Source: Rodentibacter caecimuris (GTDB taxonomy: Bacteria; Pseudomonadota; Gammaproteobacteria; Enterobacterales; Pasteurellaceae). Taken from it: a DNA stretch of 64,000 nucleotides. The notes below the pieces were generated by a model. The model was given only the letters and a program-made list of their open reading frames with translations, did not search any database and was not told where the DNA came from. Position 1 is the stretch's first letter. Every line of letters begins with the position of its first letter. Shown piece after piece: positions 50,221-62,130 of this stretch. The DNA lies in contig MLAA01000005.1 of assembly GCA_001998905.1 (NCBI GenBank), positions 1-64,000 on the forward strand, in the 5' to 3' direction. The position numbers and the translations under genes were made by a program.

Positions 50221-51336
50221 TTATTTCCGTTTATAGCTTCCCTGTTCATTAACAATTAAATCTTGTAGTTCTAAATCGAGTAATTGAATCAGTAATTCAT
50301 CAATATTTAACGATGCCGTTTTTGCTAAATCATCAATGCTGATCGGTGTATAGCCAATATGTTTGAAAAGTTCGGAATGAATAGGTTCCGTGGGAGTTAC
50401 TTTATTTGAAAAAATCGGTTGAGCTGGCTTAGGTTGTTTTAAGGGCGGTTCAATTTTAGGAGATAAAATAAATTGAGTTTGAAAGTTATCTAAAATATCT
50501 TTCACATTTTCGACCAATATTGCGCCTTGTTTAATTAGTTTATGGCAGCCATGGCTAAATTCACTTTGTACGTTGCCTGGTAGTGCAAAAATGTCTCGAT
50601 TTTGTTCCAAAGCATAGCGTGCGGTAATTAGCGATCCACTTTTTTCTGTAGCTTCAATTACTAGAGTTGCGCTTGAAAGCCCGCTTATAATACGATTTCG
50701 TCGAGGAAAATTTTTGGCGATTGGTGCTTGATCCGGCAAAAATTCTGAGACTAATGCACCATCATTCTCAATAATTTGTCCTGCTAAATAACGATGTTTA
50801 GAGGGATAAATATAATTTAATCCGTTCCCTAATACAGCTACAGTTTGTCCTTTTATATCTACAACTGCTTGATGACAATAACCGTCAATACCTAATGCTA
50901 ATCCACTAGTAACAATGAAACCGGCAACCGAAAGTTCAGTCGCAAAATATTTTGCCCAATATTCACCATAAGAGGAGCAATAACGGCTACCGACAATCGC
51001 TATTTGTGTTTGAGAAAGTGCGGTCAAATTTCCTTGTAAAAATAATAGCGGGGGAAAGCTGTCAATCTGTTTAAGTAGATAAGGATAGTCTGCCGAAAAG
51101 TAATGAATTAAATGATTACCGCTTTTTTCTGTCCATTCTAATGCGGGTTCAATAAACTTCTTTTCTGGTTTAAACCAACGTTGAATTTGTTCTGTTTTCC
51201 AACCTATTTGGCGAAAAGCTTCAACGTCATATTCTATTAATTTAGTCGGTTTGATCTGAGTCAGTATTTTTTGTACGGTAATGCCACCCAAGCCGGGAAT
51301 TTGTAATAGCCGTAATAAAATAGAGGTAATTTCCAT
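50221..51336 (-). CDS. dprA: DNA processing protein DprA (Smf)
   Basis: 371 residues. A helical N-terminal domain precedes the Rossmann-like core: [51 protein letters not shown] and LVSEFLP. A C-terminal winged-helix domain (about 310-370) follows. It loads RecA on incoming single-stranded DNA in natural transformation. It is intact, unlike comE. An uptake signal lies within it (AAAGTGCGGTC near 51017). Confidence 0.97.
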   Translation of the reverse strand: MEITSILLRLLQIPGLGGITVQKILTQIKPTKLIEYDVEAFRQIGWKTEQIQRWFKPEKKFIEPALEWTEKSGNHLIHYFSADYPYLLKQIDSFPPLLFLQGNLTALSQTQIAIVGSRYCSSYGEYWAKYFATELSVAGFIVTSGLALGIDGYCHQAVVDIKGQTVAVLGNGLNYIYPSKHRYLAGQIIENDGALVSEFLPDQAPIAKNFPRRNRIISGLSSATLVIEATEKSGSLITARYALEQNRDIFALPGNVQSEFSHGCHKLIKQGAILVENVKDILDNFQTQFILSPKIEPPLKQPKPAQPIFSNKVTPTEPIHSELFKHIGYTPISIDDLAKTASLNIDELLIQLLDLELQDLIVNEQGSYKRK

Positions 51337-51641
51337 TTTGTATATTAGTTCGTTAGCAGAGAGGCTATTCTAAAAAATTAGAATAACAAGCTGGAAATTA
51401 AGACAATACCTTACGATCCGTATCGCAAAATTTATTTATAACGGGTCTGAAAAACTAATATCAATTTTATCACTCACATATCGCTTTCTTTAATTCCATA
51501 AAATTGCCGGAAAGTAGTAAAAAAATATATAGAAATTAGCTTTAATGGACTAATATTCTAATAAGCTTTATTTATTTGGTTTTTAATTATTTAAGATGAT
51601 ATTTTTTTCATCGAAAAAAGAAATAAAATGCTAAAAATTAG
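51337..51641. other. AT-rich gap upstream of the leucine operon
   Basis: About 305 bases between dprA and the leu promoter. Stops occur in all frames and I recognise nothing. It holds the dprA upstream region and any leu upstream regulatory sites. Confidence 0.5.
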
Positions 51642-51669
51642 TTGACAGCATGTTTTTATTCGGTAACAT
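51642..51669 (+). promoter_or_regulatory. leucine operon promoter
   Basis: TTGACA (51642-51647), 16-base spacer, TAACAT (51664-51669). The expected transcription start near 51676 lies 23 bases before the leader peptide ATG. Confidence 0.65.
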
Positions 51670-51698
51670 TAATAATGTTCTGACTAAGGGATTGATTT

Positions 51699-51758
51699 AT
51701 GTTTAATACTGTTTCTTTATTACTCAACTTACTCCTCACACATATGATGTGCGGTTAA
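51699..51758 (+). CDS. leuL: leu operon leader peptide
   Basis: A 19-residue peptide, MFNTVSLLLNLLLTHMMCG, with six Leu codons in two runs of three (TTA TTA CTC and TTA CTC CTC). Shortage of charged leucyl-tRNA would stall ribosomes here and prevent the downstream terminator from forming. The ribosome binding site is poor (AAGGGATTG). Pathway genes follow directly, which secures the call. Confidence 0.9.
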   Translation: MFNTVSLLLNLLLTHMMCG

Positions 51759-51800
51759 GTTATGGATAAAAAACTAAAACAAAAATTATCTCAAATTTTA

Positions 51801-51827
51801 ACCCGCATAATATTGCGGGTTTTTTTG
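51801..51827 (+). terminator. leu attenuator
   Basis: ACCCGCA (51801-51807) and TGCGGGT (51814-51820) with loop TAATAT, then TTTTTTG. This strong intrinsic terminator stands between the leader peptide and leuA, the classic attenuation layout. Confidence 0.9.
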
Positions 51828-51947
51828 TATAACGAGTATATCTAGTAAATAAACTAAATTTTGTGTGGCAACGCAATCGGTATAAATCATCGAATATTTC
51901 TTTGATGTAACAATACCAAAACGACTGCACGTTAAGAGGATGCAAAT

Positions 51948-53501
51948 ATGACTGATCGAGTAATTATTTTTGATACAACTTTGCGTGATGGTGAACAAGC
52001 ATTAAAGGCTAGCTTAACCGTAAAAGAAAAACTCCAAATAGCATTGGCGTTGGAACGCTTAGGTGTTGATGTGATGGAAGTGGGTTTCCCGATTTCTTCT
52101 CAAGGAGATTTTGAATCCGTCAAAACCATCGCTCAACATATTAAAAATAGCCGAGTTGCAGCACTATCGCGTGCGGTAGCAAAAGATATTGATGCAGCTT
52201 ATGAAGCATTAAACGTCGCGGAATCCTTTCGGATCCACACTTTTATTGCTAGTTCCGCATTACATGTAGAGGCAAAACTAAAACGTAGTTTTGACGATGT
52301 TGTTGAAATGGCTGTAGCTGCAGTTAAACGAGCACGCAATTATACCAATGATGTTGAGTTTTCCTGTGAGGATGCTGGTCGTACGGGAATTGATAATATT
52401 TGTCGTATTGTTGAGGCGGCTATTAATGCCGGTGCTACAACCGTTAATATTCCGGATACTGTAGGCTATTGTTTGCCGATAGAATACGGCAATATTATTG
52501 CTAATGTCAGAAATCGAGTTCCTAATATCGATAAAGCAGTCATTTCTGTTCATTGTCATAATGATTTAGGTATGGCGACGGCTAATTCACTTACCGCTGT
52601 ACAAAATGGGGCGCGCCAAATTGAATGCACGATTAATGGGATCGGCGAACGAGCGGGTAATACTGCATTAGAAGAAGTCGTGATGGCGATTAAAACTCGT
52701 CAAGAGTTATTTGGTGTGGATACTCGTATCAATACTCAGGAAATCCATCGCGTTAGCCAAATGGTAAGTCAACTTTGTAATATGCCGATTCAGCCGAATA
52801 AAGCGATCGTTGGTTCTAATGCCTTTGCGCATTCTTCCGGCATTCATCAAGACGGCATGTTAAAAAATAAAAATACCTATGAAATTATGTCGCCAGAAAC
52901 GATTGGTTTGAAGAAAGAAAAATTGAATTTGACTGCACGCTCGGGCAGAGCAGCAGTTAAAGGGCATATGGCGGATATGGGTTATACCGAACAAGATTAT
53001 GATTTAGATAAATTGTATGAGGCCTTTTTAAAACTTGCCGATAAGAAAGGACAGGTTTTTGATTATGACTTAGAAGCACTTGCTTTTATTGATATGCAAC
53101 AAGGCGAGGAAGATCGCTTAGTGTTAGATAAACTATCCAGCCATTCGACTAGTGAATATCCAGCGACTGCTTTCGTTCAAATAAGCTTGGATGATAAAAC
53201 CCTCAGCACCGCCTCTATGGGCGGCAATGGTCCGGTTGATGCGGTTTATAATGCTATTCTAAAATTAACTGATATCCAGTTAACGATGTCACACTATAAC
53301 TTAACTGCCAAAGGTGAAGGTGCCGAAGCATTAGGGCAAGTGGATATTGTCGTGGAACACGAAGGGCGTAAATTCCATGGGGTCGGATTGGCGACCGATA
53401 TTGTTGAATCTTCTGCGAGAGCTTTGATCCACGCCATTAATGCAATTTATCGGGCGAAAAGAGTAGCGGATATTCATGCTCATAAAATAAACGGTGTATA
53501 A
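51948..53501 (+). CDS. leuA: 2-isopropylmalate synthase
   Basis: 517 residues. A TIM-barrel catalytic domain ([16 protein letters not shown] at about 9-24, metal ligands in [11 protein letters not shown], and [13 protein letters not shown]) is followed by a linker and the C-terminal leucine-binding regulatory domain (about 390-517). It condenses acetyl-CoA with 2-oxoisovalerate, the first leucine-specific step. AGAGGATG precedes the ATG. Confidence 0.98.
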   Translation: MTDRVIIFDTTLRDGEQALKASLTVKEKLQIALALERLGVDVMEVGFPISSQGDFESVKTIAQHIKNSRVAALSRAVAKDIDAAYEALNVAESFRIHTFIASSALHVEAKLKRSFDDVVEMAVAAVKRARNYTNDVEFSCEDAGRTGIDNICRIVEAAINAGATTVNIPDTVGYCLPIEYGNIIANVRNRVPNIDKAVISVHCHNDLGMATANSLTAVQNGARQIECTINGIGERAGNTALEEVVMAIKTRQELFGVDTRINTQEIHRVSQMVSQLCNMPIQPNKAIVGSNAFAHSSGIHQDGMLKNKNTYEIMSPETIGLKKEKLNLTARSGRAAVKGHMADMGYTEQDYDLDKLYEAFLKLADKKGQVFDYDLEALAFIDMQQGEEDRLVLDKLSSHSTSEYPATAFVQISLDDKTLSTASMGGNGPVDAVYNAILKLTDIQLTMSHYNLTAKGEGAEALGQVDIVVEHEGRKFHGVGLATDIVESSARALIHAINAIYRAKRVADIHAHKINGV

Positions 53502-53625
53502 ACAAAGTTTCTCAAGGTTATGAGCCTAGCCTTAAACAAAAGTGCGGTCAGTTTTTAAGTTATTTTAAAACAAGACAAAATTGATTGCTCGCGACTAAAT
53601 CAAACAGTAATAAAATTAGGAATAA

Positions 53626-54705
<1,080 letters not shown>

Positions 54706-54741
54706 TTTTGTAATGTTGCTTAACGATAAATTGAGGCAAAA

Positions 54742-56151
54742 ATGAAAAGAACACTTTACCAAAAATTATTTGACGCCCACGTTGTTCACGAAGCAGAAGG
54801 CGAAACTCCAATTCTATATATTAACCGCCATTTAATTCATGAAGTAACCAGCCCACAAGCTTTTGACGGATTACGAGTCGCGAATCGTCAAGTTAGGCAA
54901 GTTAGCAAGACTTTCGGTACAATGGATCACAGTATTTCTACTCAAATACGCGATGTAAATAAATTAGAAGGGCAGGCGAAAATTCAGGTTTTGGAGCTGG
55001 ATAAAAATTGTAAAACTACCGGTATTTCTTTATTTGATATGAATACTAAAGAACAAGGAATCGTTCATGTTATGGGACCAGAGCAAGGTTTAACCTTGCC
55101 GGGAATGACAATTGTCTGCGGCGATTCTCATACTGCAACTCACGGTGCATTTGGCGCATTAGCGTTTGGTATCGGCACATCCGAAGTGGAACACGTTCTC
55201 GCTACGCAAACACTGAAACAAGCTCGAGCTAAAAATATGAAAATTGAAGTGAGAGGTAAAGTGGCTCCTGGTATTACGGCAAAAGATATTGTCTTGGCAA
55301 TTATCGGTAAGACCACAATGGCGGGGGGAACTGGGCATGTTGTTGAGTTTTGTGGCGAAGCTATTCGTGATTTATCTATGGAAGGGCGAATGACTGTATG
55401 TAATATGGCGATCGAATTAGGTGCAAAGGCCGGAATTATCGCACCAGACGATACCACTTTTGCTTATCTAAAAGATCGACCTTATGCACCTAAAGGGCAG
55501 GATTGGGATGCTGCTGTAGATTATTGGAAAACCTTATATAGTGATGAAGGTGCAGAATTTGATACGGTAATAATTCTTGAGGCTAATGAAATAGCGCCAC
55601 AAGTTACTTGGGGAACAAATCCTGGGCAGGTTATTGGTATCGACCAATTAGTTCCGAACCCGAGTGATATGACCGATCTTATCGCTCGAGCTTCGGCTGA
55701 AAAAGCGCTAATGTATATAGGGTTGCAGCCAAATACGGATTTAACGCAAGTTTCTATCGATCAAGTGTTTATCGGCTCCTGTACTAATTCTCGAATTGAA
55801 GATCTGCGAGCTGCTGCAGCGGTAATGAAAGGGCGAAAAATTGCCAATAATGTAAAACGTGTTTTGGTTGTCCCAGGCTCTGGGTTAGTGAAAGCACAAG
55901 CGGAACAAGAAGGGCTGGATAAAGTTTTTATTGATGCAGGTGCGGAATGGCGCAATCCAGGATGTTCGATGTGCTTGGGAATGAATGATGATCGTCTGGG
56001 CGAGTGGGAGCGCTGTGCATCAACTAGTAATCGCAATTTTGAAGGAAGACAAGGACGTAATGGACGGACTCATTTAGTTAGCCCTGCTATGGCTGCCGCT
56101 GCTGCCGTGTTTGGTAAGTTTGTCGATATTCGTCATGTTGAATTAAATTAA
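54742..56151 (+). CDS. leuC: 3-isopropylmalate dehydratase large subunit
   Basis: 469 residues of the aconitase family. It has [33 protein letters not shown], and the three cluster cysteines are in [11 protein letters not shown] and [11 protein letters not shown]. It forms the [4Fe-4S] isomerase with LeuD. A GAGGCAAAA ribosome binding site precedes the ATG. Confidence 0.98.
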   Translation: MKRTLYQKLFDAHVVHEAEGETPILYINRHLIHEVTSPQAFDGLRVANRQVRQVSKTFGTMDHSISTQIRDVNKLEGQAKIQVLELDKNCKTTGISLFDMNTKEQGIVHVMGPEQGLTLPGMTIVCGDSHTATHGAFGALAFGIGTSEVEHVLATQTLKQARAKNMKIEVRGKVAPGITAKDIVLAIIGKTTMAGGTGHVVEFCGEAIRDLSMEGRMTVCNMAIELGAKAGIIAPDDTTFAYLKDRPYAPKGQDWDAAVDYWKTLYSDEGAEFDTVIILEANEIAPQVTWGTNPGQVIGIDQLVPNPSDMTDLIARASAEKALMYIGLQPNTDLTQVSIDQVFIGSCTNSRIEDLRAAAAVMKGRKIANNVKRVLVVPGSGLVKAQAEQEGLDKVFIDAGAEWRNPGCSMCLGMNDDRLGEWERCASTSNRNFEGRQGRNGRTHLVSPAMAAAAAVFGKFVDIRHVELN

Positions 56152-56161
56152 GGAGAATAAA

Positions 56162-56764
56162 ATGGCAGGATTTAAACAACACTCAGGATTGGTTGTTCCG
56201 CTTGATGCGGCAAATGTGGATACCGATGCAATTATTCCGAAACAATTCCTACAAGCGATTACTCGAGTTGGGTTCGGCAAACATTTATTTCATGAATGGC
56301 GTTATTCTGATGCAGAAGGTACACAACCGAATCCTGATTTTGTACTGAACTATCCACAATATCAAGGCGCGACAATTTTATTAGCGCGTAAGAATTTAGG
56401 TTGTGGTTCTTCCCGAGAACATGCGCCCTGGGCATTGGCGGATTATGGGTTTAAAGTGATGATTGCTCCAAGTTTTGCTGATATTTTCTATAATAACAGC
56501 CTAAATAATCATATGTTACCAGTGCGTTTAACAGAGCAAGAAGTGGAAGAAATTTTTCAATGGGTTTGGGCAAACGAAGGAAAAACCATTCAAGTTGATT
56601 TAGACGCGATGACAGTTATTGTTGGAGAAAAGATTTATCATTTTGAATTAGATGAATTCCGTCGCCATTGCTTATTAAATGGGTTAGATAATATTGGTTT
56701 AACCTTACAGCACGAAGAAAAAATCGCTGAATATGAGCGTAATATCCCTACCTTTTTACGCTAA
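56162..56764 (+). CDS. leuD: 3-isopropylmalate dehydratase small subunit
   Basis: 200 residues with [30 protein letters not shown] and [15 protein letters not shown]. It is the swivelling domain partner of LeuC, 10 nt downstream with AAGGAGAA. It is the last gene of the operon; a stem at 56777-56807 follows. Confidence 0.98.
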   Translation: MAGFKQHSGLVVPLDAANVDTDAIIPKQFLQAITRVGFGKHLFHEWRYSDAEGTQPNPDFVLNYPQYQGATILLARKNLGCGSSREHAPWALADYGFKVMIAPSFADIFYNNSLNNHMLPVRLTEQEVEEIFQWVWANEGKTIQVDLDAMTVIVGEKIYHFELDEFRRHCLLNGLDNIGLTLQHEEKIAEYERNIPTFLR

Positions 56765-56776
56765 TTCACTCATTGC

Positions 56777-56813
56777 CTCCCGACAGTATTGGAGTTGCTA
56801 TCGGGAGAAGTTC
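56777..56813. terminator. probable terminator between leuD and xerD
   Basis: CTCCCGA (56777-56783) pairs with TCGGGAG (56801-56807) around a 17-base loop, followed by AAGTTCTTT. It lies between convergent genes. Confidence 0.55.
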
Positions 56814-56825
56814 TTTAATTATTAT

Positions 56826-57719
56826 CTATCCTCTAGGATGAAAGCGCTCATGTAAACGCTTTAAGCGTTCTTTAGCAACGTGAGTATAAATTTGTGTAGT
56901 GGATAAATCACTGTGCCCTAATAACATTTGTACGACCCGTAAATCCGCACCGTGATTCACCAAATGGGTAGCAAAAGCATGGCGCAGTACATGAGGGGAA
57001 AGCTCGTCCGTATTGATCTCTGCTAATACAGCATAATATTTAATTCGATGCCAAAAAGTTTGGCGAGTCATCTGTTGAGCCCGCTTACTGGGGAAAACAA
57101 TATCAGAGCTTTCACCGTTTAACATCACCGGACGTGCATACAATACAAATTGACGTATCCAATATGCAGCTTCCTCTCCCATTGGTATAATACGTTCTTT
57201 ATTTCCTTTACCAATTACTCGCACTACGCCTTGCTGCAAATTCATATTTTCTATGGTGAGAGAGACTAATTCCGTTACTCTTAATCCTGTAGCATACAAT
57301 AATTCCAACATTGCTTTATCCCGTAATTCTAAAGGAATATCCACATTTGGCGTATTTAATAAATCGGTAACTTGTTGTTCTGTCAAGAATTTAGGTAAAC
57401 GACTAGGCAGTTTAGGTGAGCTTAATTGTGCACTTGGATCATCTTGGCGATATTTCTCACGGTATAAATATTGAAATAGCTTGCGTATTGCACTTAACAA
57501 ACGTGCCGTACTGGTTGCCTTATAGCCTTGTTGTAAACGCTCACCAAGAAATGTTTGTAAATCTATTGCATCAATATTTTCTAACTTAAGCGCTTTTTGA
57601 TCTAACCAGTCCGCTAACGCGCTCAAATCTAATTTATAAGATTGTATCGTATTATCCGATAATCCTTTTTCAATCCAATACTCATTAAGAAAAAGATCGA
57701 TCAAACCAGCATTCGTCAT
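56826..57719 (-). CDS. xerD: tyrosine recombinase XerD
   Basis: 297 residues. The N-terminal core-binding domain (about 5-90) precedes the catalytic domain, with the first Arg in YATGLRVTELVSL, then LSPHVLRHAFATHLVNHGADLRVVQMLLGHSDLSTTQIYTHV, which supplies His, Arg, His/Trp-position and the Tyr nucleophile. Length and C-terminus fit the chromosomal XerD that resolves dimers at dif, not a phage integrase. It lies 9 nt after the transporter gene. Confidence 0.95.
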   Translation of the reverse strand: MTNAGLIDLFLNEYWIEKGLSDNTIQSYKLDLSALADWLDQKALKLENIDAIDLQTFLGERLQQGYKATSTARLLSAIRKLFQYLYREKYRQDDPSAQLSSPKLPSRLPKFLTEQQVTDLLNTPNVDIPLELRDKAMLELLYATGLRVTELVSLTIENMNLQQGVVRVIGKGNKERIIPMGEEAAYWIRQFVLYARPVMLNGESSDIVFPSKRAQQMTRQTFWHRIKYYAVLAEINTDELSPHVLRHAFATHLVNHGADLRVVQMLLGHSDLSTTQIYTHVAKERLKRLHERFHPRG

Positions 57720-57728
57720 CTTGTATCC

Positions 57729-58889
57729 TTAGCTTTGTTTTAACAAAAAGGCATCTACTTTTTTCGGCATTACCACGAAGGCACAAGCAGAAACCGCTAA
57801 CATTGCGACAAATGTCCAAGTTGATGAAATAGGGAAAATGAGTCCGGATAGCGCAGTTAATAATGCAACAGCCGCACTGTTTGAAATACCGTTATACAGC
57901 CCTTGTAATTTCGCAATATGGTGTTGAGGTTGTGTTGTAATATAACGAATCATTGCATAATGCGCTGCAGCATAAGTGAAACTATGCAATAATTGTAATA
58001 TTGCCAATAGCGCAAAATTAGTCGTCAATGCTAATCCGCCCCAACGAATTATTGTTGCTAATGTTGCCAAATAAAAAATTGAACTCACCTTCCAATTCTG
58101 GAATAAGCGTCGTGAAAAGAAAAATAATAGAATTTCAGCCATTACAGCAAATCCCCAGAGCCAACCAGTTTGTGAAACCGTCAGCCCATTGTTTGTCCAA
58201 TACAGTACACTATAACCGTAATAAGCAGCGTGAGATCCTTGAATAAATGAGACAGCGAGTAAAATACGCCATGTTGTTGAATTTTTTAATAGAGAAAGGA
58301 AAGTAACCGAATTTTTGACCGCACTTTCCGCCTCATCTGTCGGCGGGATAGTTGGTACAGTATATTGAATAATCGTATAAACACACAAAATGCTGGTTAA
58401 AATCCAAACTATATTTGTTTCGCCTACAACATTAATGAGTTGTCCGAATAGGGTAACGCCAATCACAAATGCAGCAGAACCGACTAATCTTGTTTTACCG
58501 TAATCTAGCTGAATTTGTCTTTGCCAAGTGCTTGCTAAGGAGTCGGATAATGTCATTCCGCCTGAATTAAGCATTGCAAAAAGCCCGATAGCAGCGAACA
58601 ACAGCCAAAAATACTCAGATAGAAAATTCATACCAGCCATAATCAATGCACTACCAAGTGCCAGTATTCGTAATGCATTCAATAATTGTGAAGGTCGATT
58701 AATTCGAGCAGAAAAAAACATTCCTCCGATAAACCGGAAAACGTAAGCTGCGGCTAACACAATACCGATCACTTCACTATCATAGTGTTGAGATTTTAAC
58801 CATACAGGAAAAAAAGGTACAAATACGCCATAGGCACAGTAATAACCAAAGAAACTCAGTGCGAGCCAGGTAAATGGAGAAACTTTCAT
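57729..58889 (-). CDS. HcaT-like MFS transporter
   Basis: 386 residues with 12 predicted membrane helices. [32 protein letters not shown] and the [13 protein letters not shown] block resemble the phenylpropionate permease group (HcaT/PPP family). No aromatic degradation genes are nearby, so the substrate is open. Its ATG overlaps the final base of the proC stop region (58889), suggesting cotranscription with proC and xerD. Uptake signal near 58318. Confidence 0.75.
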   Translation of the reverse strand: MKVSPFTWLALSFFGYYCAYGVFVPFFPVWLKSQHYDSEVIGIVLAAAYVFRFIGGMFFSARINRPSQLLNALRILALGSALIMAGMNFLSEYFWLLFAAIGLFAMLNSGGMTLSDSLASTWQRQIQLDYGKTRLVGSAAFVIGVTLFGQLINVVGETNIVWILTSILCVYTIIQYTVPTIPPTDEAESAVKNSVTFLSLLKNSTTWRILLAVSFIQGSHAAYYGYSVLYWTNNGLTVSQTGWLWGFAVMAEILLFFFSRRLFQNWKVSSIFYLATLATIIRWGGLALTTNFALLAILQLLHSFTYAAAHYAMIRYITTQPQHHIAKLQGLYNGISNSAAVALLTALSGLIFPISSTWTFVAMLAVSACAFVVMPKKVDAFLLKQS

Positions 58890-59704
58890 TAGAATAACTG
58901 TTCCATTTGTTGTGAACGTTTAATACAAGCTTCCATTGCCTGATGAATTAACGTTTCAAAATGATGTTGATTAAGCAGACTTAGCGCAGCTTCCGTTGTC
59001 CCCCCTTTAGAGGTAACATTTTCTCGCAACCTTGCTAAAGAAATATTCGGGTTTTCAACAACCATTTTTGCTGCCCCCAGCATTGATTGCTGAACTAATT
59101 GACGGGCATTAATTTCATCAATCCCCATATCGCCTAATGCTTTTTGCATTGCTTCAAGAAATAAAAAGAAATAGGCAGGACTACTGCCTGATGCGGCAGT
59201 AATTTGGTGCATTTGGTTCTCATCTTCAAGCCAAAGGGTTTTTCCTACTGCAGATAATAAATTTTCTACAAAAGTGCGGTCATTTTCTGTTGTATTTTTT
59301 GCAGCAAATAACCCTGCCATACCTTCTCCCACCAAAGCAGGAGTATTCGGCATGACTCGAACAATGGATTGTGCACTAGGTAATAAATGTTGTAAGCGCA
59401 TGGTAGGAATTCCGGCGGCAATAGAGATCACTAATTTATCATGAAAATCGACCGCACTTAACGCTTGACAAACCTCTGCCATTATTTGTGGTTTCACTGC
59501 GAGTAATACCGCTTCCGCTTTATTTGCCGCTAAGTGGTTATCTTGTGTAACCTTTACACCGTAATTTGCCAGTAATGCCAATTTTTCCGGATTAGGATCA
59601 CTGACAATAATATACTCTGATGGATATTGTCGTTTTAATAACCCTAAAACAATTGCTTGAGCCATATTACCACCGCCGATAAAAGCAATGAATTTATTTT
59701 GCAT
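58889..59704 (-). CDS. proC: pyrroline-5-carboxylate reductase
   Basis: 271 residues. It has the NADPH-binding [16 protein letters not shown] (about 8-23), [27 protein letters not shown] and the C-terminal signature [22 protein letters not shown]. It makes proline. Two uptake signals (near 59272 and 59450) are embedded in the coding sequence. Confidence 0.97.
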   Translation of the reverse strand: MQNKFIAFIGGGNMAQAIVLGLLKRQYPSEYIIVSDPNPEKLALLANYGVKVTQDNHLAANKAEAVLLAVKPQIMAEVCQALSAVDFHDKLVISIAAGIPTMRLQHLLPSAQSIVRVMPNTPALVGEGMAGLFAAKNTTENDRTFVENLLSAVGKTLWLEDENQMHQITAASGSSPAYFFLFLEAMQKALGDMGIDEINARQLVQQSMLGAAKMVVENPNISLARLRENVTSKGGTTEAALSLLNQHHFETLIHQAMEACIKRSQQMEQLF

Positions 59705-59766
59705 TCTTTTCTCTAAAGTAAGTTAAAATGATACCTATTTTACCCGAATAAGGATAAGGATCTACT

Positions 59767-60678
59767 ATGTGGTTTAAAAATACCCTAATTTATCGTTTAA
59801 CCAAGCCTCTCGATTGGAATACTGAACGCTTACAAGAAAAACTTAACGAATGCATTTATATTCCTTGCCAACAACAGGATCAAAGTAAATTTGGTTGGAC
59901 TCCTCCATTAAAAGGGGCGGAATTACTATATTTTAGCGTAGGAAAACAAATCTTATTATTAGCGCATAAAGAGGAAAAAATATTACCTGCTAATGTCGTG
60001 AAACGTGAATTGGACGAGCGTATAGATAATTTAGAGCAAAAAGAAAACAGAAAGTTGAAAAAAACAGAAAAGCAGGCATTGAAAGACGATGTCGTAATGA
60101 ATTTATTACCTCGAGCATTTAGCAAAAATCAACAAACAGCATTGTGGATAGATACAGAGAATAACTTAATTTATGTTGATGCAGCCTCAACTAAACGAGC
60201 AGAAGACACATTGGCTTTATTGAGAAAATCACTAGGTTCATTACCGGTCGTTCCTCTTGCTTTCGCAAATGAACCAACAAATGTACTGACCGATTGGATT
60301 GTCAACGATAACCTCCCTCACTGGCTACTTGCGCTTGATGAAGCGGAACTACGTGGTAGCCAAGAAGATAGTGTGATTCGTTGTAAAAAACAACCTCTGG
60401 AAAACGCTGAGATCTTGTCTTTACTACAAGCGGGCAAAGTTATAAGCAAACTGGCATTGGAATGGGAAGATACATTAAGTTTTATATTACATGATGACGG
60501 AAGTTTGAAACGTTTGAAATTTGCAGATTCTGTACGAGAAAAAAATGATGATATTTTAAAAGAAGATTACGCCCAGCGTTTTGATGCGGATTTTGTGTTA
60601 ATGACTGGTATTTTGGCAAAGTTAACGGAAAACCTACTTGATGAGTTCGGTGGGGAAAAAACGAGATTGGTCCCATAA
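59767..60678 (+). CDS. rdgC: recombination-associated protein RdgC
   Basis: 303 residues, the standard size. It begins MWFKNTLIYRLTKPLDWN and contains FGWTPPLKG and LLPRAFSKNQQTALWIDTENNLIYVDAAS. It forms ring-shaped dimers on double-stranded DNA and limits RecA filament activity. It is divergent from proC. Confidence 0.97.
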   Translation: MWFKNTLIYRLTKPLDWNTERLQEKLNECIYIPCQQQDQSKFGWTPPLKGAELLYFSVGKQILLLAHKEEKILPANVVKRELDERIDNLEQKENRKLKKTEKQALKDDVVMNLLPRAFSKNQQTALWIDTENNLIYVDAASTKRAEDTLALLRKSLGSLPVVPLAFANEPTNVLTDWIVNDNLPHWLLALDEAELRGSQEDSVIRCKKQPLENAEILSLLQAGKVISKLALEWEDTLSFILHDDGSLKRLKFADSVREKNDDILKEDYAQRFDADFVLMTGILAKLTENLLDEFGGEKTRLVP

Positions 60679-60924
60679 TTTATTGATATAGCAGGTTTTC
60701 TATAAGGAAAAGAATGGATTGGCGTCAAGAAAAGGCAGAAAATCTCCAATTAACACAATTTAGGCTGGCAATCTTGTTGTTTATAAGTAGGATCACTTGA
60801 AAATTTTTGTAAAATTTGACCGCACTTTTTCGTCTCTTGGAATAATCTTATCGGACCAAATTATTATGAAAATATTCTGTATTTAGCTTTTAAAAAATTG
60901 ATTTCTTCCAATTCATTTTGCAAA

Positions 60925-61308
60925 ATGAAGCATTACAGCCTAGCGCTTTCGGAGGACGGTGAGTTTGATGTCATCAGTTTTAAACTCACCGAAGGGTTAA
61001 GTGAAACCTTCCGGTTGGAGTTAATGTTATCGAGTTTTCAGCCGACGATTGCCTTTTCCGCTTTAATGGACAAACCGGCAACCTTCACGTTCTGGCAAGA
61101 CGGCAATCCGGTGCGTTATGTCAACGGCATTGTCAGCCGCTTTTCACAAGAAAAACGGGCGCAGTTCGTACCTATTAATCGTATGGTAGTGGAGCCGGCA
61201 TTAATCCGAGCGGCATTACAATCGGATAGCCGCATTTTTCAACATCAACCCAGTGAAAAAATCTTCCGCACCTTATTACAAAAAAATCGGGTAGATAATG
61301 TAACATAG
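60925..61308 (+). pseudogene. truncated VgrG (type VI secretion spike) fragment
   Basis: 127 residues from the ATG at 60925, opening MKHYSLALSEDGEFDVISFKL and running through FRLELMLSSFQP, PATFTFWQDG and YVNGIVSRFSQEKR to SEKIFRTLLQKNRVDN, then a stop. This is only the first gp27-like part of VgrG, which is usually 600 or more residues. No gp5-like part or other T6SS gene is present. Its base composition is visibly richer in G+C than its neighbours, which suggests acquisition by transfer and later deletion. Confidence 0.75.
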
Positions 61309-61356
61309 CAGTGGTTTTATACTGAGGTATTCCTCTAATTTGAGATTATATTTAAT

Positions 61357-61833
<477 letters not shown>

Positions 61834-61877
61834 TCACTAATTTAGTTTAATTTAGTAGAATCATACTCAGAATACTC

Positions 61878-61900
61878 TTCGGAGTAAAATTCGGAGTAAA
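61878..61900. repeat. direct repeat upstream of the YhcH-family gene
   Basis: TTCGGAGTAAA occurs twice (61878-61888 and 61890-61900), 12 bases apart, 54-76 bases before the ATG at 61824. It could be an operator, but I know no matching regulator. Confidence 0.5.
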
Positions 61901-61944
61901 TATTTACATAAAATAAAACATTACCCAAGGAGGGAAAAGATCTG

Positions 61945-61950
61945 TATAAT
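61945..61950 (+). promoter_or_regulatory. -10 element of pnp promoter
   Basis: A perfect TATAAT. The expected start, near 61957, coincides with the base of the leader hairpin. The -35 region (about 61921) is poor. Confidence 0.6.
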
Positions 61951-61958
61951 GCACAAGT

Positions 61959-62095
61959 TTTATTTTCTGTGTTGGCGTGCGACTAACAAAAAATATTTTA
62001 TGGCATTTTCTGTAAAATATGCCTAAAAATAGCCGCACTTTAACAGCTGTTTAAACTAAGAGATATTTTTTGCTAGTCGCAATCCAGAAAATAAA
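61959..62095 (+). promoter_or_regulatory. pnp leader long hairpin, likely RNase III target
   Basis: Two nested stems: TTTATTTTCT (61959-61968) with AGAAAATAAA (62086-62095), and TGCGACTAACAAAAAATAT (61978-61996) with ATATTTTTTGCTAGTCGCA (62063-62081), the latter with one mismatch. In E. coli a comparable pnp leader stem is cut by RNase III and allows PNPase to repress its own message. Confidence 0.8.
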
Positions 62096-62130
62096 GCGAC
62101 ATTTTAACTATTTATTGAAAGGAAAACATT

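Noticed and set aside
60713..60799. Small ORF MDWRQEKAENLQLTQF preceded by AAGGAAAAG
   Set aside because: Only 28 codons, not recognised; it might be the first piece of a deleted gene, but nothing else supports it.
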